This document shows positions 1-7,993 of a DNA stretch of 19,845 nt, one piece after another. The stretch lies in the NCBI GenBank assembly GCA_023416335.1, contig JAEZHY010000198.1:1-19845 (forward strand), written 5' to 3'. Within the stretch, counting starts at the first letter, position 1, and every line of letters starts with the position of its first letter. The DNA is from Pseudomonadota bacterium (GTDB taxonomy: Bacteria > Desulfobacterota > Syntrophobacteria > Syntrophobacterales > Syntrophobacteraceae). Under the pieces are notes generated by a model, which made no database searches, was not told the origin of the DNA, and saw only the letters and a program-made list of their open reading frames with translations. A program made the position numbers and the translations under genes.

Positions 1-87
1 GCGCTGCTCCTCAACCTGGGTCAGCTGGTCTATCATGCTCTGCCAGTCGATGCCGCTTCCAACGCCGCTTAGGCTTAAATCCGCCAC
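1..87 (-). CDS. fliD: FliD flagellar cap protein, N-terminal 29 codons (partial)
   Basis: The reverse strand from base 87 reads GTG followed by 28 open codons to the window edge, giving (M)ADLSLSGVGSGIDWQ and then an amphipathic stretch (SMIDQLTQVEEQR). This is the typical N-terminus of FliD (hook-associated protein 2), which caps the growing flagellar filament: a 'GVGSGID' turn followed by a helix of the 'xxLIxQLxxxE' kind. The start is set by a perfect AAGGAG (bases 94-99) six bases before the GTG. The rest of the gene lies beyond base 1. Only 29 residues are visible, so the call rests on N-terminal motif and start context. A related hook-associated protein is a less likely alternative. Confidence 0.8.
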   Translation of the reverse strand, partial: MADLSLSGVGSGIDWQSMIDQLTQVEEQR

Positions 88-182
88 TGTCCACTCCTTA
101 GATGAGCTTGATTCGCAGACGATTCCCTGAATATGGAACGGTGCTGCTGTTCCGGTCGAAGCTGAAGCCGGCTGTCCCTGCC

Positions 183-198
183 ATTTTCAATTGAAAAT
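183..198. promoter_or_regulatory. 16-bp perfect palindrome upstream of fliD
   Basis: ATTTTCAA followed directly by its complement TTGAAAAT forms a perfect 16-bp palindrome about 95 bases upstream of the fliD start. A second half-site, ATTTTCAAT, occurs at 272-280. This is the size and symmetry of a dimeric repressor or activator operator, but I do not recognise the regulator. No sigma28 or correctly spaced sigma54 promoter was found for fliD. Apart from this site and the hairpin at 375-399, bases 88-404 show nothing I can support. Confidence 0.35.
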
Positions 199-374
199 CC
201 TTTTTCGTGATTCCTTATGCGATCCATCCAACATTTACATCGGCGACCGTCGGTTGGTGATCGCGTTAAGAATTTTCAATATTGGGCAAAGATTTCGTAA
301 AGGTGGAGAGATGGCTGGTTGGTGGGCAAGGCTGAGTTCGGCAGGAAGCCCCTGCCGGGTATTCAGGAGAGATG

Positions 375-399
375 CGGTTTGGGGTCGGGCCCCAAACCG
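375..399 (-). terminator. Stem-loop just downstream of the sensor kinase gene
   Basis: CGGTTTGGGG and CCCCAAACCG form a perfect 10-bp GC-rich stem with the 5-base loop TCGGG, starting six bases after the kinase stop codon. There is no U-tract on the minus strand, so this may be a 3'-end stabilising hairpin or a Rho-assisted end rather than a classical intrinsic terminator. Confidence 0.5.
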
Positions 400-404
400 G
401 GCTG

Positions 405-1856
405 CTATATGCGGGATTCGCCGGAGTTCGGGAGTTCAATGGTGACGATGAGGCCACCGTCCGGTGCGTTTGCGGCCCGGACTTCGCCCCCATGAAGCAT
501 TACTGCGCGCTGGGTTATGGCCAGCCCAAGTCCGGTCCCGCCTTCCTTCCTGTCCCGTGCATCACTGACGCGGTAGAAGGGGTCGAAAAGGTCCTTCAAG
601 GCTTCTTCCGGAACACCCGGACCGTGGTCCCGCACATTGAGAACGGCCATGGAATTGTTCCCGGCAGCTTTGTGGCGCAAAGAGACCGATATCTCCGTAC
701 CCTGGTTGCTGTAGCGAATCGCGTTGCGCAATACATTTTCGACGGCACTCCTCAGCAAGTCCCTGGCCCCGACTACGACGCAGTTCTCCTCGGCGGCAAC
801 ATTGAGTACTATGTTGCGTCTTTCCGCTTCGATGTCCGCGTCCGCGACAATGTCATCAACCAGGTGAGCAAGATCCACCGGAGCAGGGTCTGCGAGTTCC
901 GCCCCGCTGTCGAGCCGAGCCAGGGTGAGAAGCTCGCCGATCATGGTATTGAGACGCTGTGCTTCAAGTTCGATCCTGTCCAGGGCTTTGGTGGATTCCG
1001 CACCATGTCTTTGACGGGCTATCTCTAAAGCGATCGTCAGTCTGGTAAGCGGCGATCGGAATTCATGGGATATGTCGCGAAGGAGGCGTTTTTGGGACAT
1101 CACCAGTGATTCGATGCGCTCCGCCATGATATCGAAATCTTTGGCCAGATCGCCTATCTCGTCTCTCCGCTTCCCAAAAACACCGCCGACCCGGAATTTT
1201 AGATTTCCATCGGCAAAGTTCCTTGCTGCCGCACCCAGACGCGAAACGGGCCTCGAGATATACCTCGCAAGCCAATAGCACACAGCCCCTGCCGTACACA
1301 GGATGATGAACAGGTGCATAAGCAGGAGGGAAGGGTCTCGGGTGATAAAATGCTTTGCCGGAAACCTTGCCAGCAGGATGTAGTTCCCTTTGGTACCCGC
1401 CAGAGTCTGAGCCAGCCAGAATGCGTCATCGGTGCGCTTGAAATCGACCTGGCCCGGCTCGACATTATCTGCGAGCTTCTGTGCTTCATCCGGGATCTTC
1501 CACGCCGTCAACTCTTCTCCCGTCTGCGTGAAAATGCACAGTTCGATCCGAACGGTCGTTGAGACATGGTCGATATAGTCGGTCAGAGAATCTTTGCCTT
1601 CGCGTTCGTATATGTTGATAGCTGTCTGGCCGGAGAGCCTGACGATATTGCCGGTAGCATTTATCCACCGTCCGGCACTAGACTCGGAACCAACTTTGAC
1701 GCGCCCCTCCAGGGGCGGCCCGATGAAATCCTTGAGCCAGGGCAGCCAGACAAACGGATGCGATTCCGTCGCAATAGCTGAAAGCAAAGAGACGAAGCTT
1801 ACGAGCGCCATTGCGACCCAGAACCAGAGAAAAATCTTGATAAACAGGCTTCTCAT
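405..1856 (-). CDS. cpxA: CpxA-like envelope sensor histidine kinase
   Basis: A 483-residue inner-membrane sensor kinase. Visible order: TM1 (about 7-29), periplasmic sensor region (30-174), TM2 (175-196), HAMP linker (197-249), dimerisation/phosphoacceptor helix with the H-box RDISHEFRSPLTRL (predicted phospho-His H264), then the ATPase domain with N-box ENVLRNAIRYS, G1 box DHGPGVPEE and G2 box GGTGLGLAIT. The H-box and the following 'IELEAQRLNTMIGELL' helix resemble CpxA more than EnvZ or BaeS. It follows the response regulator by 21 bases in the same orientation, so the two are very likely co-transcribed and form a cognate pair. The periplasmic domain is not recognisably similar to CpxA of enterobacteria, so the signal it senses is unknown. 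The symbol is by analogy. Confidence 0.85.
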   Translation of the reverse strand: MRSLFIKIFLWFWVAMALVSFVSLLSAIATESHPFVWLPWLKDFIGPPLEGRVKVGSESSAGRWINATGNIVRLSGQTAINIYEREGKDSLTDYIDHVSTTVRIELCIFTQTGEELTAWKIPDEAQKLADNVEPGQVDFKRTDDAFWLAQTLAGTKGNYILLARFPAKHFITRDPSLLLMHLFIILCTAGAVCYWLARYISRPVSRLGAAARNFADGNLKFRVGGVFGKRRDEIGDLAKDFDIMAERIESLVMSQKRLLRDISHEFRSPLTRLTIALEIARQRHGAESTKALDRIELEAQRLNTMIGELLTLARLDSGAELADPAPVDLAHLVDDIVADADIEAERRNIVLNVAAEENCVVVGARDLLRSAVENVLRNAIRYSNQGTEISVSLRHKAAGNNSMAVLNVRDHGPGVPEEALKDLFDPFYRVSDARDRKEGGTGLGLAITQRAVMLHGGEVRAANAPDGGLIVTIELPNSGESRI

Positions 1857-1877
1857 ATTTCACCGGCAAAAATCGAA

Positions 1878-2615
1878 TCAGTTCAGGGAGGGCTCAAAAT
1901 CAGATTGGGATGAATTGGTGGTATATACGTAGCCCGCGCCGCGTATCGTCTTTATTCGTTCTGTTCCGGCGAACTTGTGTCCGAGTTTCTTCCTGAGACT
2001 GCTCAGATGTACGTCCACACTGCGGTCGTAGGCGCCCAGCGCACGCCCTAAGACATTTTCGGCAAGCTGTTCCCTGGTCACGACTCGCCCCGCGGCACGA
2101 AGGAGCATTTCTAGGATGCTGAACTCGACGGAGGTCAAATAGACTTCTTCGCCGTCACGGTTCACGACGCGTCTTCCGGTATCCATTTCGACATCTCCCA
2201 CCGTAATTTTTCCAGGTCCGGACGGAGCCGACTCCTTATCGTGTCTGTCCCTGGTACGACGCAAAATGGCCCGGGCTCGTGCGAGAAGTTCACGCGGATT
2301 GAAGGGCTTGGCCAGATAATCGTCTGCACCCATTTCCAGGCCCACAATCCGGTCGATCTCCTCATCCCTGGCGGTGAGCATGAGCACAGGAGTGTCCTGG
2401 CGTGATCGTATTCGTTGCAGGACCTCAAAGCCATTCATGCCGGGAAGCATAATATCGAGAACAATAAGATCATACTCGGAGGCTCCGGAAATCGCGCGCT
2501 GCAGACCTTCGTTGCCGTCGTTCACGGAAGTGATTTCGAAGCCCTCGGGTGTAAGGTAGTCCGAGAGCAAGTCGCATAATTCGACGTCGTCGTCGATAAT
2601 CAAGAGAGAGCCCAT
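1878..2615 (-). CDS. cpxR: CpxR-like OmpR-family response regulator
   Basis: A 245-residue two-domain regulator. The receiver domain has the acidic triad D8-D9-D10, phosphoacceptor D54 (VLDIMLPG), conserved Thr (MLTARD) and Lys (AKPFNPRELLAR). The C-terminal winged helix (about 150-235) contains ENVLGRALGAYDRSVDVHLS and ends in IKTIRGAGYVYT. The 'VLG-x-x-L-x-x-[YF]-DR-[SA]-[VI]-D-[VM]-H' pattern is characteristic of CpxR. The frame is open further upstream to 2735, but the start at 2615 is preferred because GGGAGGAG lies just before it and the receiver fold begins at residue 2. It is the first gene of a two-gene operon with the CpxA-like kinase. A CpxR-box-like site sits about 280 bases upstream, suggesting autoregulation. 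Confidence 0.88.
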   Translation of the reverse strand: MGSLLIIDDDVELCDLLSDYLTPEGFEITSVNDGNEGLQRAISGASEYDLIVLDIMLPGMNGFEVLQRIRSRQDTPVLMLTARDEEIDRIVGLEMGADDYLAKPFNPRELLARARAILRRTRDRHDKESAPSGPGKITVGDVEMDTGRRVVNRDGEEVYLTSVEFSILEMLLRAAGRVVTREQLAENVLGRALGAYDRSVDVHLSSLRKKLGHKFAGTERIKTIRGAGYVYTTNSSQSDFEPSLN

Positions 2616-2798
2616 TACACTCCTCCCTGTTTTCGCCGATTCCATGCCGGGGTGGATCGAACAATCTTCAATGGCATTACGGCGCATGAAAGCGATTTGA
2701 AAGTGTCGCTGAGTTAATTTTTGTAAGCATAACATGTTGGAAGAGTAAATGCACGAGTCATACTCCTTCCACGGCGTATGGCACTAAGGCGGTTGGGG

Positions 2799-2821
2799 AT
2801 TTTTTCCACCTCGGAAAAAAT
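2799..2821. repeat. AT-rich 9-bp inverted repeat upstream of the cpxR-like gene
   Basis: ATTTTTTCC, the 5-base loop ACCTC, and GGAAAAAAT form a perfect 9-bp inverted repeat. It lies between the CpxR-like box and the regulator start. It could be an operator or a hairpin in the 5' leader; the sequence alone does not decide. Confidence 0.4.
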
Positions 2822-2892
2822 GAATTAACCTACCCTTCGAGCCTGCATAGACTCGTTCCACATCTTGTTTAGTCGTAAACAGTGTTGCGAAT

Positions 2893-2907
2893 GTTACATT
2901 ATTTTAC
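2893..2907 (-). promoter_or_regulatory. CpxR-box-like site upstream of the cpxRA-like operon
   Basis: On the minus strand the site reads GTAAA-ATAAT-GTAAC, which matches the CpxR consensus GTAAA-N5-GTAAA at 9 of 10 defined positions. It is also flanked by the inverted pair TCGTAAA (2873-2879) and TTTACGA (2903-2909). Its position, upstream of and in the same orientation as the regulator gene, fits autoactivation as known for cpxRA in enterobacteria. The binding preference of this protein is inferred. Confidence 0.5.
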
Positions 2908-2960
2908 GAAACTTAACCGGCTGTTTTTGAAAATTCTATTGCCCATGGTCAGAGGGGAGG

Positions 2961-3001
2961 CGCTTGAGCATCAGATGTGGAGCGGGTCCGATGCTCAAGC
3001 G
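2961..3001. repeat. 12-bp perfect inverted repeat (stem-loop)
   Basis: CGCTTGAGCATC (2961-2972) and GATGCTCAAGCG (2990-3001) are perfect reverse complements separated by 17 bases. A T6 run (3021-3026) follows 19 bases later on the plus strand, too far for a classical terminator. It could be the structured end of a small RNA or a protein-binding site. No coding sequence overlaps it. Confidence 0.45.
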
Positions 3002-3142
3002 GTGGGTGGGAGAGGTGTACTTTTTTGGTGGAGAGAGTGCGGTTAAGGGTGGTGTTGTATACTCCCTGCCGGCAGTCACTTTCCGATTGGAGTTGGACGA
3101 ACGCTTGATGTTGTCGATATAATTATCCGAATCGGGGTGATA

Positions 3143-3244
3143 TCAGGCCAAGTAGGGGAATGAATTGAAAAAGAGCCATGCTATAACGAACCATCCGACA
3201 GCAATAATTGTCAGTTCGAAAGCAATAACGAGCACCTTTCTCAT
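3143..3244 (-). CDS. Small single-span membrane protein, 33 aa (unnamed)
   Basis: A minus-strand ATG at 3244 opens a 33-codon frame ending in TGA. The product begins MRKVLVIAFELTIIAVG and continues with WFVIAWLFF before a short polar tail NSFPYLA. It therefore has a positively charged N-terminus and one hydrophobic span (about residues 4-26), the layout of small bitopic inner-membrane proteins. AGAGGG lies five bases before the ATG, a good ribosome-binding site. It sits alone in the spacer between the CpxRA-like operon and the efflux operon. Small membrane proteins of this size often modulate transporters or sensor kinases (for example AcrZ on AcrB), but there is no sequence resemblance to AcrZ and the function is unknown. 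Confidence 0.5.
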   Translation of the reverse strand: MRKVLVIAFELTIIAVGWFVIAWLFFNSFPYLA

Positions 3245-3426
3245 ATGGTCCCTCTTGAAGGTTTGAACGTAAAAGGCGTCGGGAATCGACACCTTACCCC
3301 TTGCAAAGCCGGCGGCAGTTTCTAATATGGCCGGAAAGCGGGAATACCATAATGCGAAAATTGCCTTAGTGTCGAGTTAAGTATTGGTGAATGAAGGTAA
3401 TGATTGCTAAAGAAGAACGAGAACTT

Positions 3427-3441
3427 TTAACATTTTTTTAC
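3427..3441 (-). promoter_or_regulatory. CpxR-box-like site upstream of the efflux operon
   Basis: The minus strand reads GTAAA-AAAAT-GTTAA, 9 of 10 matches to GTAAA-N5-GTAAA. It lies about 210 bases before the membrane-fusion-protein start and just upstream of a weak promoter candidate on the plus strand (TTGATT at 3447-3452, 15-base gap, TACTGT at 3468-3473). In E. coli mdtABC is controlled by BaeR with help from CpxR, so the arrangement is sensible. The AT-rich setting raises the chance of a fortuitous match. Confidence 0.4.
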
Positions 3442-3653
3442 AAATTTTGATTCGCCATGAATGGGCATACTGTTAAAATCCCTTCTCTTTCATGCTTGCC
3501 TGCTGAAATGGGGCATGCTGTAAGGAGAACAGGCGAAGACATGATCCGGATTGCCCGGGATATTCGAAAGGTTCCAGAGTATGCGGATTTCGGCTCCGGG
3601 CGTAAGCTCGGATGCTCTCGTCCAAATTGCAATCAATGACGAGGATTAGGAAC

Positions 3654-4880
3654 ATGGGATTCAGTGTAGATGCGGAAAATAAAGAACCAGGAGAGATTAA
3701 TGCTCCTCGCGCTCGCCCCGGGCGATTTTGGGTGTGGTTGCTTGGATTGATTCTGGTCGGAGTGCTCGGGTATGTCGGCCTGATAGTCTTTGGAAAGACA
3801 CCTTTACGCGCGGCGGGGCAGGGGGCGGCCCCATTTCCTCAGAGTACGCCTGTGGTCGCTGCTGCCGCGAGGCAGGGAGACATCCATATATATATTACGG
3901 GACTCGGTTCGGTTGTGCCGCTCAATACCGTCACGGTGAAAAGCCGCGTGGACGGGCAGCTGATGAAGGTTTTGTTTCAGGAAGGACAGACGGTCCAGGC
4001 CGGGTCTGTTCTGGCTGAAATAGACCCACGCCCTTTCGAAGCGGCATTGACCCAGGCCGAAGGGCAGATGGCCCGGGATAAGGCACTGCTTGCAAATGCG
4101 AAAGTAGACCTCCAGCGATACAAGACCCTCGCAAAGCAGGATGCGATCGCAAAGCAGCAACTCGATACACAGGAAGCTCTGGTTCAACAGTATGAAGGCA
4201 CGGTGAAGCAGGATCAGGGCCAGATAGATAATGCCAGACTGCAGCTTATATATTCCAAGATCACAGCCCCGATAGGCGGCCGCATAGGACTGAGGCTTGT
4301 AGATGTCGGGAATATCGTGCATGCGAGCGATACAAATGGACTGGCGGTAATAACGCAGGAGCTGCCGATAACGGTGATTTTTCCTGTGGCGGAGGACGGC
4401 TTTCCGCCGGTGCTGAAGAAATTCAAGGCGGGGGAGAAGCTGACTGTCGAAGCGTTCGATCGCGAGCAGAGACACAAACTCGCCACGGGACAGCTGCTCA
4501 CCATCGATAATCAGATCGACCCGAGCACCGGTACCGTGAAACTCAAAGCCATATTTCAGAACAAGGACCATGAACTTTTCCCGAACCAGTTCGTGAATGC
4601 GAGGCTTCTACTCGAGACAAAGGCCGGAACGACGGTTGTGCCGACCGCGGCTATACAGCGGAGCCCCCAGGGGACCTTCGTCTTTGTGGTTAAAGAGGAC
4701 CAAACGGTGACGATGCGCCGTGTGAAAATAGGACCATCCGAAGGGGATGACGTATCCATCGAGGAGGGACTTTCACCGGGAGACCAGGTCGTCGTGGAAG
4801 GCGCGGAGAGGTTGAGAGAGGGCAGCAAGGTGGCAGTCGACGCCCAGGGCTCGAAATCCACCCAGAAGGCCCAGCAATGA
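3654..4880 (+). CDS. mdtA: MdtA-like RND efflux membrane fusion protein
   Basis: A 408-residue periplasmic adaptor that joins an RND pump to an outer-membrane channel. It has a cytoplasmic N-tail, one membrane anchor (about 24-46, [21 protein letters not shown]), a lipoyl/barrel-sandwich half-motif ([20 protein letters not shown]), a long alpha-helical hairpin rich in Gln/Ala/Lys, the second lipoyl half ([21 protein letters not shown]) and beta-barrel and membrane-proximal domains ending in [18 protein letters not shown]. Length and motifs match MdtA (about 415 aa). The start at 3654 is preferred over the upstream in-frame ATGs because GAGG (3641-3644) and TTAGG precede it. The stop overlaps the start of the next gene (ATGA), giving translational coupling. 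Confidence 0.9.
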   Translation: MGFSVDAENKEPGEINAPRARPGRFWVWLLGLILVGVLGYVGLIVFGKTPLRAAGQGAAPFPQSTPVVAAAARQGDIHIYITGLGSVVPLNTVTVKSRVDGQLMKVLFQEGQTVQAGSVLAEIDPRPFEAALTQAEGQMARDKALLANAKVDLQRYKTLAKQDAIAKQQLDTQEALVQQYEGTVKQDQGQIDNARLQLIYSKITAPIGGRIGLRLVDVGNIVHASDTNGLAVITQELPITVIFPVAEDGFPPVLKKFKAGEKLTVEAFDREQRHKLATGQLLTIDNQIDPSTGTVKLKAIFQNKDHELFPNQFVNARLLLETKAGTTVVPTAAIQRSPQGTFVFVVKEDQTVTMRRVKIGPSEGDDVSIEEGLSPGDQVVVEGAERLREGSKVAVDAQGSKSTQKAQQ

Positions 4881-7800
4881 ATCCTTCGCGCATATTCATA
4901 CTAAGACCCGTCGCAACGGCGCTGCTGATGGTGGCCCTTCTGCTCGCCGGAGCGGTTGCTTACCATCAACTGCCGGTGTCTGCGCTGCCGCAGGTGGATT
5001 ATCCGACCATTCAGGTGCTCACGTTCTATCCCGGCGCGAGCCCGGATGTCATGGCTTCCTCCATTACGGCTCCCCTGGAACGTCAGTTCGGACAGATGCC
5101 CGGCCTGAAGCAGATGACGTCCAACAGTTCCGGCGGCAGCTCGGTTGTAACGCTGCAGTTCAGCCTGGATCTCAGTCTGGATGTTGCGGAGCAGGAAGTA
5201 CAGGCGGCCATCAATGCCGCCACCAGTTTCCTGCCGCGTGACCTGCCGAATCCGCCGGTTTACAGCAAGGTCAATCCCGCAGATGCCCCAATTCTTACCT
5301 TGGCGCTTACTTCGGACAGCATGCCGCTGCCCAGGGTGGAAGATCTCGCGGATACTCGCCTGGCCCAGAAAATATCCCAGCTTCCCGGCGTGGGGCTTGT
5401 AAGTATCAGCGGTGGGCAACGGCCTGCAGTGCGGATCCAGGCGAATCCGACAGCTCTTGGCGCTTACGGCCTGACCCTTGAGGATGTCCGTTCGGCCATA
5501 GCAGCCGCCAATGTCAACCAGGCAAAGGGTGGTTTCGATGGACCCCGCCAGGCATCGATAATCGGGGCCAACGACCAGTTGCTTTCGAGCGACGATTATC
5601 GTCCGTTGATAGTGGCTTATCGGAACGGCGCACCGGTGCGGCTGTCGGATGTCGCGGACATCAAAGACGATGCCGAAAACGTCAAGCAGGCCGCCTGGAT
5701 GAACGATGCCCCGGCTGTAATCGTTAATATTCAGAGGCAGCCCGGAGCAAACGTCATCGATGTTGTGGATCGGGTGAAGAAACTGCTGCCGCAATTGCAG
5801 AATTCGCTGCCTTCCGCCGTACACGTGTCGGTTTTGACAGACCGTACGACCACAATCCGCGGTTCTGTCGAGGACGTTGAATTCGAGTTGATGCTTGCCG
5901 TGGCTCTGGTCGTGATGGTTATCTTTCTTTTCCTCCGCAACTTTTCCGCGACAATCATTCCCAGTGTGGCAGTTCCGCTTTCCCTGGTCGGTACTTTCGG
6001 GGTTATGTACCTTCTGGGATTCAGTCTGAACAACCTTTCCTTGATGGCCTTGACCATTGCAACCGGGTTTGTCGTCGATGATGCGATCGTCATGATCGAG
6101 AACGTGGCCCGTTACATCGAACACGGCGATTCTCCGCTCGAGGCTGCAATCAAGGGATCGGCTCAAATTGCCTTTACGATTATGTCTCTGACTATATCGC
6201 TGATCGCCGTGCTGATCCCTCTCCTGTTCATGGGAGACGTCGTCGGCAGGCTGTTTCGGGAATTTGCCGTCACATTGGGCGTTACGATTCTTATCTCCGC
6301 CATAGTCTCGCTCACTCTTACTCCCATGATGTGTTCCCGGTTGCTCAAGCATACGCCGGAAGAAAAGCAGGGGAGGTTCTATCGCGGGTCGCAGCATGTA
6401 TTCGACAGCGTTATTGCCTGGTACGGCAAGACGCTGCGATGGGTGCTCGACAGGCAGGCGGCCACACTGCTGATCGCGGTTGCCACACTGGTATTGACAA
6501 TCTTTCTGTATATTGCCGTTCCGAAAGGATTCTTTCCGGTACAGGATACGGGAATCATCCTCGGCATCTCGGAGGCCCCTCAGTCGATCTCCTTTTCCGC
6601 AATGTCCGAGAAGCAACAGGAACTGGCTTCCATCATCCTCAAGGATCCGGCCGTAAAGAGCCTCTCGACCTACATTGGAATCGACGGTACCAATGCCACC
6701 CTGAACAGCGGACGGGTGCTGATAAACCTGAAAGACCTCCAGGAGCGGCGCATCAATGCAAGCGATGTAATTCGCAGGCTGCAGCCCGAAGTGGCGAAAC
6801 TGAAGGGGATTACGCTTTATATGCAACCGGTCCAGGACCTCACGGTCGAGGATCGAGTGAGCCGCACGCAATTCCAGTACAGTCTTGAAGATGCCGACAT
6901 TGCCGAACTCAGCGCCTGGACTCCTCGAATCGTAAGCACCCTGCAGCAGTTACCCGAACTGCGCGATGTCAGCAGCGATCTGCAGGACCAGGGGCTGCGG
7001 GCCCAGCTCGATATCGACCGCAACACGGCATCCAGGTTCGGTATTACGCCGCAAATGATAGTAGATACCCTCTACGATGCTTTCGGCCAGCGACAGGTGT
7101 CCACTATTTTTACACAGTTGAACCAATACAGGGTCGTGCTGGAGGTAAAACCCGACTTCCAGCAGAACCCCGAAAAGCTGAATGCGATCTACATCAGGGG
7201 TGCAAACGGCGATCAGGTTCCGTTGAGTGCCATAACGCGGCTTTCGACCAAAACGGGACTGCTGGCAATCAGCCACCAGGGGCAGTTTCCTGCGACCACA
7301 ATATCTTTCAATCTGGCACCCCGGGTCTCTCTGGGGGAAGCAGTCAAGGCCATCGAGGACTCCGAGCGAAAGCTCGGCATTCCCGCGAGCATTCAAACAA
7401 GTTTCCAGGGGACTGCTCAGGCCTTTCGAGCCTCGCTGGCGAACGAGCCTCTGCTTATCCTGGCTGCGCTGATAACCGTTTACATCGTGCTTGGGGTTCT
7501 GTACGAAAGCTATATCCACCCGGTGACGATTCTTTCCACGCTCCCTTCGGCGGGCGTCGGGGCCATTCTCGCCCTGTTGCTTTACCACACCGAATTCAGC
7601 GTCATTGCACTGATCGGCATCATCCTCCTGATCGGTATCGTGAAGAAGAACGCCATTATGATGGTCGATTTCGCACTGGAAGCCGAGCGAAAGGACGGCA
7701 AAGACCCCATCGAGGCAATATACCAGGCATGTCTACTGAGATTTCGGCCGATCATGATGACGACCATGGCCGCTCTATTGGGGGCTCTTCCCCTCGCTCT

Positions 7801-7993
7801 CGGAACCGGTCTGGGGTCCGAGCTGCGGCGTCCGCTCGGAATCTCGATCGTCGGCGGCCTGATTTTCAGTCAGATGCTTACGCTGTATACGACTCCGGTG
7901 ATCTATCTCTGGTTCGACAGGATAGCGCGGCGCCTTGGCAGAAGCCGTCCGCAGGAGGATAACCCCGGAGGGCGGCCGGTGGAGTCAGCATGA
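4877..7993 (+). CDS. mdtB: MdtB-like RND multidrug efflux pump subunit
   Basis: A 1038-residue inner-membrane proton/drug antiporter of the HAE1 RND family. It shows the usual layout: TM1 after a short N-tail ([20 protein letters not shown]), first periplasmic loop with [10 protein letters not shown] and [15 protein letters not shown]2-TM6 with the proton-relay aspartates in TM4 ([18 protein letters not shown]401-D402), a second periplasmic loop, and C-terminal TMs with [16 protein letters not shown] and [24 protein letters not shown]. MdtB and MdtC form a heterotrimeric pump in E. coli. The gene starts inside the stop of mdtA and its own stop overlaps the next pump gene, so all three are one translation-coupled unit. 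Assignment as the 'B' partner rests on gene order. Confidence 0.92.
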   Translation: MNPSRIFILRPVATALLMVALLLAGAVAYHQLPVSALPQVDYPTIQVLTFYPGASPDVMASSITAPLERQFGQMPGLKQMTSNSSGGSSVVTLQFSLDLSLDVAEQEVQAAINAATSFLPRDLPNPPVYSKVNPADAPILTLALTSDSMPLPRVEDLADTRLAQKISQLPGVGLVSISGGQRPAVRIQANPTALGAYGLTLEDVRSAIAAANVNQAKGGFDGPRQASIIGANDQLLSSDDYRPLIVAYRNGAPVRLSDVADIKDDAENVKQAAWMNDAPAVIVNIQRQPGANVIDVVDRVKKLLPQLQNSLPSAVHVSVLTDRTTTIRGSVEDVEFELMLAVALVVMVIFLFLRNFSATIIPSVAVPLSLVGTFGVMYLLGFSLNNLSLMALTIATGFVVDDAIVMIENVARYIEHGDSPLEAAIKGSAQIAFTIMSLTISLIAVLIPLLFMGDVVGRLFREFAVTLGVTILISAIVSLTLTPMMCSRLLKHTPEEKQGRFYRGSQHVFDSVIAWYGKTLRWVLDRQAATLLIAVATLVLTIFLYIAVPKGFFPVQDTGIILGISEAPQSISFSAMSEKQQELASIILKDPAVKSLSTYIGIDGTNATLNSGRVLINLKDLQERRINASDVIRRLQPEVAKLKGITLYMQPVQDLTVEDRVSRTQFQYSLEDADIAELSAWTPRIVSTLQQLPELRDVSSDLQDQGLRAQLDIDRNTASRFGITPQMIVDTLYDAFGQRQVSTIFTQLNQYRVVLEVKPDFQQNPEKLNAIYIRGANGDQVPLSAITRLSTKTGLLAISHQGQFPATTISFNLAPRVSLGEAVKAIEDSERKLGIPASIQTSFQGTAQAFRASLANEPLLILAALITVYIVLGVLYESYIHPVTILSTLPSAGVGAILALLLYHTEFSVIALIGIILLIGIVKKNAIMMVDFALEAERKDGKDPIEAIYQACLLRFRPIMMTTMAALLGALPLALGTGLGSELRRPLGISIVGGLIFSQMLTLYTTPVIYLWFDRIARRLGRSRPQEDNPGGRPVESA

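Noticed and set aside
372..1028. 218-codon plus-strand frame opposite the sensor kinase
   Set aside because: It is antisense to the ATPase domain of a clear histidine kinase and shows no domain of its own. The same reasoning removes the long antisense frames at 4901-6871, 8977-10074 and 16878-18050.
3457..3639. Plus-strand 60-codon frame upstream of the efflux operon
   Set aside because: No ribosome-binding site, no recognisable domain, and it overlaps the promoter and leader region of mdtA.
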